Assembly (NCBI RefSeq): GCF_963678635.1
Contig: NC_087064.1
Coordinates: 49,025,346 to 49,089,345, forward strand
Length of the DNA stretch: 64,000 bases
From: Symsagittifera roscoffensis
Taxonomy: Eukaryota; Xenacoelomorpha; Acoela; Convolutidae
Direction: 5' to 3'
Shown: piece by piece, positions 41,548 to 51,548 of the stretch
How the letters are laid out: each line of letters begins with the position of its first letter
Numbering within the stretch: the first letter of the stretch is position 1
Notes under the pieces: generated by a model
Told to the model about the DNA's origin: nothing
Database searches by the model: none
The model's input: the letters and a program-made list of their open reading frames with translations, nothing else
Made by a program: the position numbers and the translations under genes

Positions 41548-42081
41548 GTGTTGCCGCAACTCTATCAGACAGAACTCTTATTCAGGTCGCATGATCAGAT
41601 GGGCCATCAGGGAATCGACAAAGTATATCAGAGGAACCTAAAGCGCTTTGAGTGGCCTGGAATGAAGAAGTCATGCGAGAAGTGGGTAACAGCATGTCTG
41701 TCATGCCAACAGGTCAAGGATCCAAGTGAATTGAGATTTCCCTTGCAGTCGATTGAATCATCTGAATTCAACGAGGTGGTGCAGATTGACCACCAGAAAA
41801 TATGCATGACAGACAGTGGCTATAATCAGGTCTTGGTCATGATAGACCTGTTAACGAAGTATGCAGAGGCTGTGCCCTACATAAATGCCTCAGCAGAAGA
41901 GACGAGCGATCATCTAATCAATAAGTGGATAGCGAGACATGGTTGTCCGATGACGTTTCAATCGGATAACGGAACAGCTTTCGCGGGAGAACTTGCGAAA
42001 GAGCTCATGAGACGTTCACAGATGGCTCAAGCTCACTCCACGACATACCATCCCCAGACGAATGGCTTAGTGAAAAGGTAA
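41548..42081 (+). pseudogene. integrase N-terminal and core domains, copy 2
   Basis: 177 residues. Zinc-binding HHCC: H15, H20, C50, C53 (SHDQMGH, CLSCQQ). Core: first Asp at D81 (VVQIDHQ), second Asp at D140 (FQSDNGTAF). The Glu expected 36 residues later is Lys176 (QTNGLVKR, AAA), so the D,D-35-E triad is lost by one base change. A TAA follows at once (42079-42081) in a frame that continues at 42082. Confidence 0.85.
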
Positions 42082-42647
42082 AATCGGACGCTGGTGTCGA
42101 TGCTGAGGGTATATTGTTCCAGGTACATGACCGACTGTGACAGATACCTTCCACAGGTGATGGGAGCTTACAACAGCACGCAACACTCCACCACCGGAGT
42201 TAGTCCACATATGATTTTAACCCGACAAGAGAAGTCTTTGCTCTTGACTTTCTTTTACCCAGAGTATGAAGGGAAGAAAACATCACCACAAGTTCCATAT
42301 GGAAGGGATGTGATTAGATGTCAGCAAGAACTAAACGACTTGTGTAGGCGGAACACTCAGCAGGCACATGCAAGGCAGAGGAAAAAGTTCGATAAAAAAG
42401 CAGCTGGTGCAAAAGCTTACTCGGTAGGATACTACGTATGGGTGTTTCAAAACGTTATACCATCGAACGGGATGAAAAAGCTCCTAAAAAGTGGAGGGGA
42501 CCCTTCATGATTACGGAAGTGCATCAGGAGGGACGTTTTTATAGACTGAGTACCGGCCGAGCCGCTCACTACGAAAACATTAACCACACAACCCATCGAC
42601 AGAAGACTGGTGTATACCTGCAGACATGGAAGATGGGGATTATCTGA
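42082..42647 (+). pseudogene. integrase C-terminal part, copy 2
   Basis: Same-frame continuation (VYCSRYMTDCDRYLPQVMGAYN, HSTTGVSPHMIL) typical of the gypsy integrase core end. A frame change near 42450 leads to the GPY/F-type module KWRGPFMITEVHQEGRFYRL (42490-42550). This module helps target or multimerise integrase in Ty3/gypsy elements. Confidence 0.7.
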
Positions 42648-42880
42648 TGATGGACCCTGCCTGTGAGGTCAATGAGAAGGGCACCAGGGAAAAGAATGAT
42701 GGCAATGAGGTCGTAGAGGAAGGGTCAAGTCCGCGGTCAACGGACCTGGATCCCAACGAGGTGATTGAAGCAGATGAAGAAACCTTACCCTACGCAGAAG
42801 AGGACTGGCAAGACCCGGAACAGATGGCGGTCCCCACAAGTTTGGAACCAGATCTTCCGTTTACCATAAAGACTCGATAG
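42626..42880 (+). pseudogene. pol acidic tail, copy 2
   Basis: MEDGDYLMMDPACEVNEKG to LPFTIKTR, matching 11080-11330 of copy 1. It ends at TAG 42878, where copy 1 has CAG. The reading continues towards the macro-like ORF at 42944. Confidence 0.65.
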
Positions 42881-42943
42881 AGTGACAGGACACGACTCAC
42901 GAAGAAATACAAGACTTACGGAGATGACTTCGCAGTAGACAGA

Positions 42944-43937
42944 ATGGATCTGAAGAAGATAGTGGAAGAACTGGTGGGTCTAGAAGAAATAACCGTGTCG
43001 CAAGACATCGACATAGTCGACGACCGCGACAAGGATTGGATCGATGACCGGTCCAAGCCCGAGGTAGAATTCGACGGCGAGCAACAGCGATCCTATGAAC
43101 AAGACTTGACGAATCTGCGTGTCTTGGAATGGCTGAACAAATTGACGTCGGACTCAAAGGAGACCAGTGTCACGATTCAAGATGCAGACCGTGAGAGCAT
43201 GAAATACATAAAAACTGAAAGGGATGATCCTTGCTGTGCTGCCCAGGAAGGGCAAGTACTCATCCCTGCATGCAACCTCGATTTAATATCTGTTATGCGA
43301 TCGACGGGGACGTCGATGGATAATTTTGTCCGAGGAGTGGGGGTAGTACTTACGCACGCTGAAAAAATATTAATTAAAAAATTAAGAATAGCAAGAGAGA
43401 CAGGTGATCTAGAAGCAGCGATAGGCGAGGACCCTGAAAAACCGGACATAGGGAGTGTACTTGAGTCACATTTTAACCTGCCAAATGAATACTCAAGTAG
43501 CATAATATTGACAGATAGCGAATTTTTACTCACAAATAGAACATGTGCGATAGCGATCACAGCGGACATGAGTTTTAAGACAGCGTTAGCAGCGGATTTT
43601 AAAAGAGCATATAAAAACTTAGAATTCCTTTGGAAGCAAAGACCAGGAATAGGAGGCGTAGCACAGTTGAGTCGTACCGGTAAAGTATCTATGCTTCTTG
43701 GTGACGAGGGTGACGAAGAAGCAACATGTGAACCCGGAAAACCTAGTCTTGTCCTTGACGAGACTGAGAGACTTCCTTGCGGAAAGGGAGGTGAAGGAAC
43801 TCTCGCTTCCAATATACGACCCGAACCGAAGAAGACTGCATCCACGGGAGCGGTTTGCACTGATATACGTAATCTTGTCTGATACTAACATACAAGTATA
43901 CTTACATAAGAAAAATTATTTGAGTATATGCTGGTAG
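42944..43937 (+). pseudogene. macro-domain-like protein, copy 2
   Basis: The first frame (42944-about 43670) holds the acidic linker and the N-half of the macro-like domain: IILTDSEFLLTNRTCAIAI, TADMSFKTALAADFKRAY, LEFLWKQRPGIGG. The C-half is in another frame from about 43690: FLVTRVTKK, LVLSLTRLRDFLAE, LSLPIYDPNRRRLHP, DTNIQVYLHKK. Compared with copy 1, 14 bases are missing at about 43660-43685, which explains the shift. The first strand has DSE where copy 1 has DGD. The two copies otherwise conserve the domain well, which argues it was functional in the parent. Confidence 0.55.
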
Positions 43938-44150
43938 AATTCCAAAATTTTAGCAATAAACTGATTTTAGTATATTTTAAGATCAAAATCTTTTTATCTG
44001 ACTGTTTTAAATAAATTTTAATACAAAATTAGAGTGACGCTGACAGATTTGAGATTCGTGATCTTTTTTTTCTAGATCCTGATTGATCGTTTAATTAATC
44101 AACTGATTTGAATTGATAAAACTGATAATAGGATTCAATCTAAAAGAAGA
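43938..44150 (+). other. spacer before the SGNH gene, copy 2
   Basis: 213 AT-rich bases related to 12405-12760 but about 140 bases shorter. The conserved end TCTAGATCCTGATTGATC is at 44074-44091. Confidence 0.4.
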
Positions 44151-44949
44151 TGGACAACTTCGACTTGAAAGAATTGATGGACCTGGCAGAGGCGTACGTA
44201 GGACGATGATAGATGCGATCTATCGTCGGCTGATGGACCGAGACTTCGCTCTGGAGGACCAAGAAGTAGCCATGTTGCAAGTCGCCTTAATAAACATCTT
44301 GGGGCATGATAACCGTGGGGACCGCCCCACGGAAGTTTTATTGATGGCCGTATATGGAGAAAGAGGAGTACTAGACCGCCCAAACGTGAGGGTAATGTTG
44401 TGGAGAAACGGGGCTCTCTCAGAAAGTGACTTGGCGAGCTAGCCTGGATTGGGAAGTTCCAAGACCTACCAACCAGGTGAGATGCCTCTGCAAACCAAAC
44501 CTAGGCCTGGTCTGAGAAGAATGCATCAGGAGATGAACAATGAGGCTTCCTCGTCTAGTTCACAACTGAGGGCAGCTGCGCCACCAAAGAGGGCGAGGGT
44601 AGGAGAAGAAGTTCAGACGAACGAAACCATGCAAAATCTTAACGGAACGATAGAAGAGCTGGAGAAGACCAGAAGGGAGCTGGATGAAACGATCAAAACC
44701 GTGCTCAGTACGGAAGAAGACAGAGATATGTGTAAAAGACTGTTTGAAGATTGCTGCAAGAAACAGGGTCAAGAAATAGAACGCTTGGGGAAGGAATATA
44801 AAGAGCAACCGGAACGGCTGGCGTTGACGACGGCAGTGGAAAACGTGATACCTGCAAGGAATGTTCCTCGTGGGCAGTCCCCGATGAAGCTTCTGACGCC
44901 TCGCAAACTAAGTCAAACAACGGAGGTGCGACCCCCAACTACACGATAG
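44151..44949 (+). pseudogene. coiled-coil part of the SGNH protein, copy 2
   Basis: ATG 44151 (MDNFDLKELMDLAEAYVG) matches 12761. One base is missing near 44211 compared with copy 1, so reading shifts; a TAG at 44440 replaces the GAG of copy 1. The coiled coil (LNGTIEELEKTRRELDETI) reads from 44449 to TAG 44947. Confidence 0.6.
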
Positions 44950-45003
44950 GGAGACCCGAGTGACACAATTCCGGACCCGAGTGGCATCCTAGGTGACCCA
45001 GTC

Positions 45004-46175
45004 GTGGAGCAAACAGTGAGAAAATTGATAGAAACAGCTGGACGATTGGTCGCTAATAGGAATGCGCCAGGTTCCGCGGTGACTGCACCCTATGGGACAA
45101 TAGATGATACGGGCAGAGTACAACTCTCTCAAGAGACGATGGCGAGAACGGGAGTTAGTGATACAACGTTACCAACAAAGAGCTCTAAGGTCCCAGACAG
45201 GAAGCTACGAGAAATGCCGACGAAGAAAGTGTCCCGAGTGATTGACGTGCAAATGAACAACCAGGTGAAGAATAACTTCACAGGAGTTCCGGACACGGAT
45301 CCGCGAGCCTGCTTCAATCAATCGACTTGGAGCCCAGCAGTAAACCTGCAGCAACCGCCACTTGGGACATCACATCTGATACTGGGTGACAGCTTGGTGA
45401 GAATACTCCAGAACCTGAGGACCTCCTGGATCACTACGGTGATGGCCTTTGGAGGTGCAAAGATAGCTGATATATTTCGAATGGTGGAGCTAATGAACCC
45501 AGGGAGGATCCATAACATAATGATCCTAATAGGGACGAACAATGTTTCTAGAGGCTCAGATGAGGAAAAGCACAATGAGAGTCGATGATGGTGTGCCTAT
45601 TCACTACTTTCTGGCAGAAAATCAAGTGCGCGGTACTGACCGTCTGCACCGTACCAATGAGCACAAAAACGTTGAAATCGACAGGAAGAAGACATAATGA
45701 ATGAGTCATCAGGTGGAACAACATACTGAGAAATCTAGCGAGTCGGAATGCTAGACGGATGATCCCTGTGGACATTGAACACGAGCTGAGAGCTATGGAT
45801 CAGGCCAGACTAACCACCGATGGGATCCACTTAGACAGTATCGAAGGAAAAGTCTGGATGAACCGAGTCTTCCAGGAGCGACTGGATGAAATGGAAGTCG
45901 AGCTCTTTGACACGGGAGTGCTAAAGAAGGAAGAAACAACGAACGAGCCGGCAATTTCAACCTTTGTGCCCCCTAACCTGGAAACACGTCTGGGAATGGT
46001 CCCAGCCATGACCTATAGGCCGCAAAGCTCTAGAGAGCCAGGGAAAAGGACAGATGTACAGAATCGATTGGGAGAAGAGCCAATAAGAAGAACTATTCAT
46101 CCAAGACAAAAATTAGGACCTGTCAATCCGACCGCTGAGACGACAAGCACCTGGAGATCAGAGACAAGATCATAG
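45004..46175 (+). pseudogene. SGNH hydrolase, copy 2
   Basis: Block I LILGDSLVRIL and block II AFGGAKIA are intact. Block III is LIGTNNVSRG (GTND to GTNN; the catalytic Asn is kept). A frame change at about 45575 stops the first frame at 45588. Block V resumes in the ORF from 45759 as TTDGIHLDSIEG. The conservation of Ser, Gly, Asn, Asp and His across two diverged copies supports a real enzyme in the parent element. Confidence 0.7.
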
Positions 46176-46740
46176 ACAACGAGTACCAGCCGAGAAGAGC
46201 GACGACCAGACAGGAGCTCTCTGATATGGTCGAGGCCCTTACTTTCTCCCTTGCATATCTGCAAACAGGACCTGATGAAATTGAATCTTCAGACAGTAAG
46301 GTTTGCAGCAGATGCCATGAGGATGTTAAATGGAGCGAGACTATCCGTCAATTGTTTGTACTTGATCGCAGGCGTGGACTGGTCGATAGCAGCTGGCATA
46401 AACTTCAAAGTCACGACCCCCTTGAGATTTGCTGATTTAGAGGGACTGCCCTCAAACAATACAATGTGTCCAGTAAACGCAAGACCTCTGCAAGATAAAA
46501 AAACTGAATCATGATGAAGGAAATCGAAAAGAAAGGCATGGAAGATTCTTGACAACGAGGGCACCAATAGGACAACACGTGAAAATGTTCAAATAGATAC
46601 GAGCACCCCCATGTCACGTAAAAGATAGAGCGTACCCGAAACAAGTGACTCAAGAAGGCGATGCTCAGAGATATGGTGGATTGAAGACGATTAGGAAAGA
46701 TGAGACTATCTTTACAGCGTATGACAAAGCAAAAATTGAA
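46176..46740 (+). pseudogene. C-terminal part of the SGNH ORF, copy 2, truncated
   Basis: Fragments in several frames match copy 1 at about 14800-15335: KLNLQTVRFAADAMRMLNGA, TPLRFADLEGLPSNNT. At 46640-46700 CAA stands where copy 1 has TAA 15252. Similarity to copy 1 ends near 46735; bases 46741-46766 match neither side clearly. Confidence 0.6.
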
Positions 46741-48830
46741 TAATAGACAAAGAAGAAATTGAAGTATGAATTGTCAAATAAGAGGCTTAGCTTCAATCCG
46801 GAAAGGTCTTGGGAAAGAAAATACACCTTTCCTAGTTAGTTCCTACAGCATAATAGCATCGGAGAACGTATCCGGAAGGGTATCGGGTGAAAATTTGAAA
46901 AGTCCCGGAAAAGCTATTTTTGCCAATCCGGAAGGGTACTTTTTTGCCAATCGGGAGGGGTCCTGTTTTTGCCAATCCGGAGGGTCCCAATTTTGCCAAT
47001 CCGGAGGGGTCCTGTTTTTGGCAATCCGGAGGGTCCCAAATTTTGCCAATCCGGAGGGGTCCTGTTTTTGCCAATCCGGAGGGGTCCTGTTTTTGCCAAT
47101 CTGGAGAGGTCCTGTTTTTGCCAATCCAGAGGGGTCCAAATTTTGCCAATCCGTAGGGGTCCTTTTTTTGCCAATCGGAAGGGGTCCTGTTTTTGGCAAA
47201 CCGGAGGGGTCACAATTTTGCCAATCCGGAGGGGTACTATTTTATCAAAACTTAAGTGGACAGAAAAAAGTAAAAAATAAAAGGTATTAGGTTATTAGGA
47301 GACATGCTAGGAACCAGTGACTGCACTGGTAACTTGCCTTTTATAAAAGACCAGACTCAAACAAAACAGGTCTAAACCCGGATATTTGCGACACTAAGTC
47401 TAAATTGAACAAGAGTTCGTAACTGATTTGTGTGGATTGAAATACAAATCATTTTTGGGAAAAGTGATTGCACTGAGGATTTTAGTAGGTCTAGCTCGGG
47501 CGTTTCGAAGGCAGACAGGTTACACAGGACTCGGTGGTTGCAATAGACGCCCACTTGACAAAATTACTGCCTTCAAGTTTTGTCTATTTGGTGAAGCACC
47601 AAACAGGGAAAGCTCTTTCTTTAGAAACAAGTTCGACTATTACAATGCGACTGATTAAAGTACAAAACACAAACGTTTTTCATTGAAAATATTTTTATTT
47701 TTCTTCATTTTTGGTTTGAAATCAATAATATCTATTCTTTATTAGGTAGTGAGGACACTATCTTTTAAATTTATTGATATCATCAGACTGTGCTATCTTC
47801 ATATCTTACAACTAATAATCGATTATTGTGAATAAATTGTATACACGCTGTAATGTGATAACATACAAGGATTCGTGGTCACTATTTAGGTGAAACTTTT
47901 GATATTTATTGTGTTGTGTTATTATTATCAGTAGTCAAACAAAACGGACACTGGCAATCGAAGTGAGTGTATAAGCAGTAAGAAGTGATAAAGTGAAAAT
48001 GAGTCTAGACAAGTCAAAGATACCTAAACTAAGTGATAGCTCAAGGAAATTCATACCAGAGAAACAAAGAAAAGCAATGAACGACCCTTTTGTGGAAAGG
48101 GTTGCACGAACCCGGACCGACAAAGGGAAAAAAGTTTGAGGCAGAATGGTTGAAACCAGGAGTCAAAAGTCCTCCGAAGGACAAAAGGCAATGTTAGAAG
48201 TAGAGGCCCATCCGGAACCTGCCATGGATGAGAAACTGGAGGGACATGGGCGGAAACAGAAGATTGGCGAGTGAATCTACTCGGTAGAACAAGGCCAAGA
48301 TTTCGCCATTTTTACCGGGACTCTAGACCAAGAAGAGATGTCGGAACTGTCCGACACTCTACTGAAAATGTGGCGACCACAAGATCACCCACAGACAACA
48401 CCGTGCATGGTGTGACGGAGAAACCGGCAATGTCCTCATCGTTTTCAGAAAGAGTGAAGAACACTTTCCGAAACTTCTTTGCATTTAACATGGGAACGGG
48501 TTCAGGCGATGAAGCAGAAACCCAAGAAGAAGAGGAGGAAGATGACGAGCAAGATGACTTCGGATCTCAAGTCAGCCTCAATAGTTCGACTCAGGAGATT
48601 GACGCATACACCGAAGAAGCCTTGTCCAACCTAGTGGGCAGCATAGGAGAACAGAATGAACAGATGTCCTTAAGAATGAGTGAACTAGAAAGGGCAGGAC
48701 ACGTCGAGAGAGAAAACTTGCAGGAAGAGATCAACCGCAACAGACAAGAAGTTAGCAGAAGCGACAAATGCTTGAAGGAGAGAACGGGTGAACACTTAGC
48801 TAAAAACTTGTCGCGAATGACGAGGGAAGC
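46741..48830 (+). mobile_element. copy 3 fragment: leader end plus gag start
   Basis: From about 46767 it matches the copy 1 leader from about 6078 on, then gag from ATG 47999. It has no LTR or primer site. Inside gag about 280 bases are missing at 48615 relative to copy 2. Similarity ends at GAGGGAAGC, 48830, after which unrelated AT-rich DNA begins. Leader and gag are closer to copy 2 than to copy 1, including the shared TGA. Confidence 0.8.
46918..47245 (+). repeat. 24-25 bp tandem repeat in the copy 3 leader
   Basis: About 13 units with the core GCCAATCCGGAGGGGTCC followed by TGTTTTT or AATTTT. Because the period is close to 24 bases (8 codons), open frames appear on both strands (46766-47290 plus, 46832-47213 minus) with repeated FANPEGS or WQKQDPSGLA peptides. 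These are by-products. The block is an expanded form of 6230-6440 in copy 1. Confidence 0.9.
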
Positions 48831-48879
48831 ATTACCATTATGTGTGAGTATTAATTTCCTTCTGAGGAGAGTGATATAG
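47999..48879 (+). pseudogene. gag N-terminus and coiled coil, copy 3
   Basis: ATG 47999 starts as in copies 1 and 2; TGA about 48137 matches the copy 2 nonsense codon. From 48271 a frame reads through the acidic stretch (QEEEEEDDEQDDFGSQ) directly into the coiled coil (EQNEQMSLRMSELER), joined by the 280-base deletion. The last 16 codons are read-through into flanking DNA. Confidence 0.65.
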
Positions 48880-49288
48880 GGCCTTTTGTATCGAATAAGT
48901 TTCTGTGGTTTGGATATGGTTTAATTAAATGACATCTTATGCAATCGTTACATTGAACTTACAGTCAAAATGGAGGACTTGAAAGTCAAAATTCTGGACA
49001 AAATTGGAGTATGTTTTTTCTGAACCTGCATGTCTTTCCTATACATTTTTTGCTTAGTTGTTGTTTGGTTGTGTGTTGTTTTTGATCCATGATGAATATG
49101 GTATTGCTTTGAATTTAGAAATTCCTAATAAGTCTAGTTCGTAATGACAATTATAGCAATCAAAGTAGAATGGGAAATGTTGTAAGCTATTTATTCGTGC
49201 ATTGTCAAGGTCGGTTTTCAATGCATATTTGCAATCCAATCGTGGTGATGTTGGTCATTTGCAAGAAAAAAATTTACTGTGGTTTTTT
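48831..49288. other. AT-rich flank, no gene seen
   Basis: 458 bases of AT-rich DNA after the copy 3 end, with no supported gene. It ends in a T run directly before the N gap. Confidence 0.5.
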
Positions 49289-49488
49289 NNNNNNNNNNNN
49301 NNNNNNNNNNNNNNNNNNNNNNNNNNNNNNNNNNNNNNNNNNNNNNNNNNNNNNNNNNNNNNNNNNNNNNNNNNNNNNNNNNNNNNNNNNNNNNNNNNNN
49401 NNNNNNNNNNNNNNNNNNNNNNNNNNNNNNNNNNNNNNNNNNNNNNNNNNNNNNNNNNNNNNNNNNNNNNNNNNNNNNNNNNNNNNNN
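49289..49488. other. assembly gap of exactly 200 N
   Basis: Round-number run of N, typical of a placeholder between contigs joined by scaffolding. True distance and orientation across it are unknown, so the right part may not be next to the element array in the genome. ORFs predicted across it are meaningless. Confidence 0.98.
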
Positions 49489-49784
49489 CATCTAAATCAA
49501 AAACATCAGAAACACAGTGTATTAAGATACGGAAAAGCACTCGAACTCATCAATACCGATGATTTCTAAACAATAAGAAAAAAGAAGTTAGGTTTTGCAA
49601 ATGTACATATTTTTTAAAATATGAAAAAGTTGCGTTCTGCAACAAACTTTCTATAAAATACGCATATTTGATATAAAATGATTGATTTTTTTGCATCTTG
49701 TAAAAAAGTAACATACATTTATTCGTTGAAAAGCAGTTGAATTGAAATTTAATTAACCTTGACTAGATTTTTATGAAGAAATAA
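49489..49784. other. AT-rich, no gene seen
   Basis: 296 bases between the gap and the minus-strand ORF. No coding signal is visible. It would hold the 3' end of the minus-strand gene. Confidence 0.4.
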
Positions 49785-50381
49785 TCAAAAATTAATAGAA
49801 AAATTGACACGCTCACTATTTACAGAACCATAACCATCAATAAAACAATCAATTATTTTGAACAAATCAGATTCATATTTTGAGTTTTGTACTTTTCGAA
49901 TTCTGTCTAAAAATGCTGAGCCAAGAGTTTGCGTAGATGCAAGTTTTTGATTAGAACTCAGATAATGTTTTTTGAACTTTTTGCGAACAAGTCGTTTCTT
50001 TGATACGCTTGGTGTTTTTTCTGCTCCTTTCCATCGTAAATTATGCTGAACTCCACAACTAAGCTGATTGAAGACTTCCCCACTTGATGTGACAATACTC
50101 GGAAAGAATCTGTGCTTGTACAATGTGTAAAGACAATCAATTTCTTGATATATGTATTGATATTTGTCTAATCTCTGAAGAATTTGGCTAAGGGATGTTC
50201 CAATTAAAATTATATGAAATTTGCAATTTCCCAAGGAACAGAAAGAATCGTGTGCAGAGACGCAATAATCTTGGGTTACTATGTATTTTTCGTAAAAATC
50301 GTTGGAAACAGAAATAAACAATGATTTACTATTATAATCTGAGTAAAAGCTGGGAAGAGCTTGACACATAGCAGCTGCCAT
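49785..50381 (-). CDS. unrecognised 198-residue protein, divergent gene
   Basis: A complete ORF from ATG 50381 (MAAAMCQALPSFYSDYN), single exon, no introns apparent. The N-terminal half is strand-rich and hydrophobic (KSLFISVSNDFY, CKFHIILIGTSLSQILQRL). The C-terminal half has a basic patch (KKRLVRKKFKKH, about residue 132) and ends in FSINF. The order of predicted strands followed by a Leu-rich helix in residues 20-75 is vaguely like the PC4 fold of its neighbour, but this is weak. It is divergently oriented from the PC4-like gene with only about 200 bases between them, including three CArG boxes, so the two may be co-regulated. Confidence 0.5.
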   Translation of the reverse strand: MAAAMCQALPSFYSDYNSKSLFISVSNDFYEKYIVTQDYCVSAHDSFCSLGNCKFHIILIGTSLSQILQRLDKYQYIYQEIDCLYTLYKHRFFPSIVTSSGEVFNQLSCGVQHNLRWKGAEKTPSVSKKRLVRKKFKKHYLSSNQKLASTQTLGSAFLDRIRKVQNSKYESDLFKIIDCFIDGYGSVNSERVNFSINF

Positions 50382-50445
50382 TGGGAAAAACGATTTTTGC
50401 AGAAAATGGTGGAGTTTTATAGTAGTAGTAACGCCTACGCAGCCT

Positions 50446-50491
50446 CCATATAGGGAAATCCTTCCATATTTGGTACTACTTCCATATATGG
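50446..50491. promoter_or_regulatory. three CArG-type boxes at exact 18-bp spacing
   Basis: CCATATAGGG (50446-50455), CCATATTTGG (50464-50473) and CCATATATGG (50482-50491). The second and third match the serum response factor/MADS consensus CC(A/T)6GG perfectly; the first has one mismatch. They lie in 18-bp repeats (TTCCATATxxGGxAxxxx) in the only gap between two divergent ORFs. This suggests a shared promoter. Confidence 0.6.
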
Positions 50492-50572
50492 AAATGGCGA
50501 TGACTCATACTGCTTACTTCCATTTTCATTTAATCTCAAAGTCATTTCTCTCATTTCTCCTCATCTGATCAG

Positions 50573-51124
50573 TTTGTTCTTCAAAATGTACTCGAGAAAG
50601 TTGATAGTTCCAACTATATTGAATTTTCAAAAAATCAAAAAAGAATTGGGAGATTATTTTGGTTCCAAAAATCCTACAGGGGGAAAATATGCTTGGAACC
50701 GTGCTTTCAACTATTAAAAATAAATGATTTGGGACAATTTGAAAAGTCTCAACAAGTCTATCTTAATGAAAAAGAAGGCGAAGCAATATCCGCAATACGG
50801 AATACTGTTATTCACGATGTTGAAAATCTTGGACTCGTACCTATATATGAAGCCAAATCTGGCAGAGAATCAACTATGGATCAGGAGCTCGACATCTGTA
50901 ATAGAGTATATGAAATAGCAACGTACAACATGAGGAAGGTGTATGTCACAATCAAGAAGTACAACGTGAGCAAGCCACCCTACATTCAGATTCGACTCTT
51001 CACTGCAAAGGAAAATGAAGACTTGAAGCAAGTTGCATATGTCAACTATACTTTGAATGAATTCAAAGAACTGTCCCAAATATTGGGAGACTTTATGTTT
51101 GTTGATAATTGTAAACCTCAGTAA
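50573..51124 (+). CDS. protein with two PC4-like repeats
   Basis: The frame ending at TAA 51122 is open back to 50534, but has no ATG before 50876. A likely splice acceptor (TTTCTCCTCATCTGATCAG) ends at 50572, so an upstream exon or non-AUG start is probable. Repeat 1: RLFWFQKSYRGKICLEP followed by YLNEKEGEAISAI. Repeat 2: KVYVTIKKYNVSKPPYIQIRLF followed by YTLNEFKELSQILGDF. Each has the strand, turn, strand (GK-hydrophobic) and terminal helix order of transcriptional coactivator PC4/p15. PC4 binds single-stranded DNA and acts with RNA polymerase II. An ATG at 50586 in another frame gives only 43 codons. The call rests on alignment by eye. Confidence 0.5.
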   Translation, partial: FVLQNVLEKVDSSNYIEFSKNQKRIGRLFWFQKSYRGKICLEPCFQLLKINDLGQFEKSQQVYLNEKEGEAISAIRNTVIHDVENLGLVPIYEAKSGRESTMDQELDICNRVYEIATYNMRKVYVTIKKYNVSKPPYIQIRLFTAKENEDLKQVAYVNYTLNEFKELSQILGDFMFVDNCKPQ

Positions 51125-51548
51125 AGCTTTGTGATGTTTTGCATGTTTGGTAATTGAGATATGATTGGTTCAAAACTATTTTTTCTCACTAAAATGTATA
51201 TTTAGAGCTATAACATCTGAGGAAAAGTCAGACAAAACATACAATTTAATCGAAATTGACATAAAACACTAACCAATTATGAAATGATTTTCCAGTATTT
51301 GTTTACGAAATTACAGATAAATTTATTTAATAATTGTTTTCATCAAAATTTAGCTAAATTTTGCCTCAATTTAAGAAAATTACAAACAAGAATGTATATT
51401 TAGTTGAAAACATTATCATTATTTTTTTAAGATTTTTTGAATTTCATTGGTTGTTTTCAATTTTTTTCTGCCTTAACTTGAGGTTTTTATTGGCTACATG
51501 AATTTCCTTGAAACTAATTAGAATCTAAACAACTAAAAAATATTTACG
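51125..51548. other. AT-rich intergenic, no gene seen
   Basis: 424 bases of AT-rich sequence following the PC4-like stop. No ORF or repeat of note. Confidence 0.5.

Larger units (their letters stand above)
23830..46740 (+). mobile_element. giant LTR retrotransposon, copy 2 (inflated, 3'-truncated)
   Basis: Starts with the LTR at 23830-24236, then leader, broken gag, nine tandem 1-kb gag units, a 1348-bp duplication of protease/RT, RT-RNase H remnant, integrase, pol tail, macro-like ORF, coiled-coil and SGNH ORF. Similarity to copy 1 ends near 46735, inside the continuation of the SGNH ORF (copy 1 about 15335). The long unknown ORF and the 3' LTR are missing and a leader fragment of copy 3 follows. 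Every major gene is broken. Confidence 0.85.

Noticed and set aside
9660-42880. Reassigned genetic code (TAA/TAG read as Gln)
   Set aside because: Several stops face Tyr, Glu or other codons in the sister copy and TGA stops also occur; ordinary decay explains them.
46766-47290. ORF with repeated FANPEGS-type peptide
   Set aside because: A 24-25 bp non-coding leader repeat gives near-periodic frames on both strands; the matching copy 1 leader has no such ORF.
49170-49569. ORFs spanning the N run
   Set aside because: The translated interior is only N; no evidence for a gene.
50681-50687. -1 frameshift heptamer GGGAAAA joining the ATG 50586 frame to the PC4-like frame
   Set aside because: The heptamer is correctly phased, but the PC4-like frame itself is open further upstream and gives the better domain match there, so a splice acceptor at 50572 explains it more simply.
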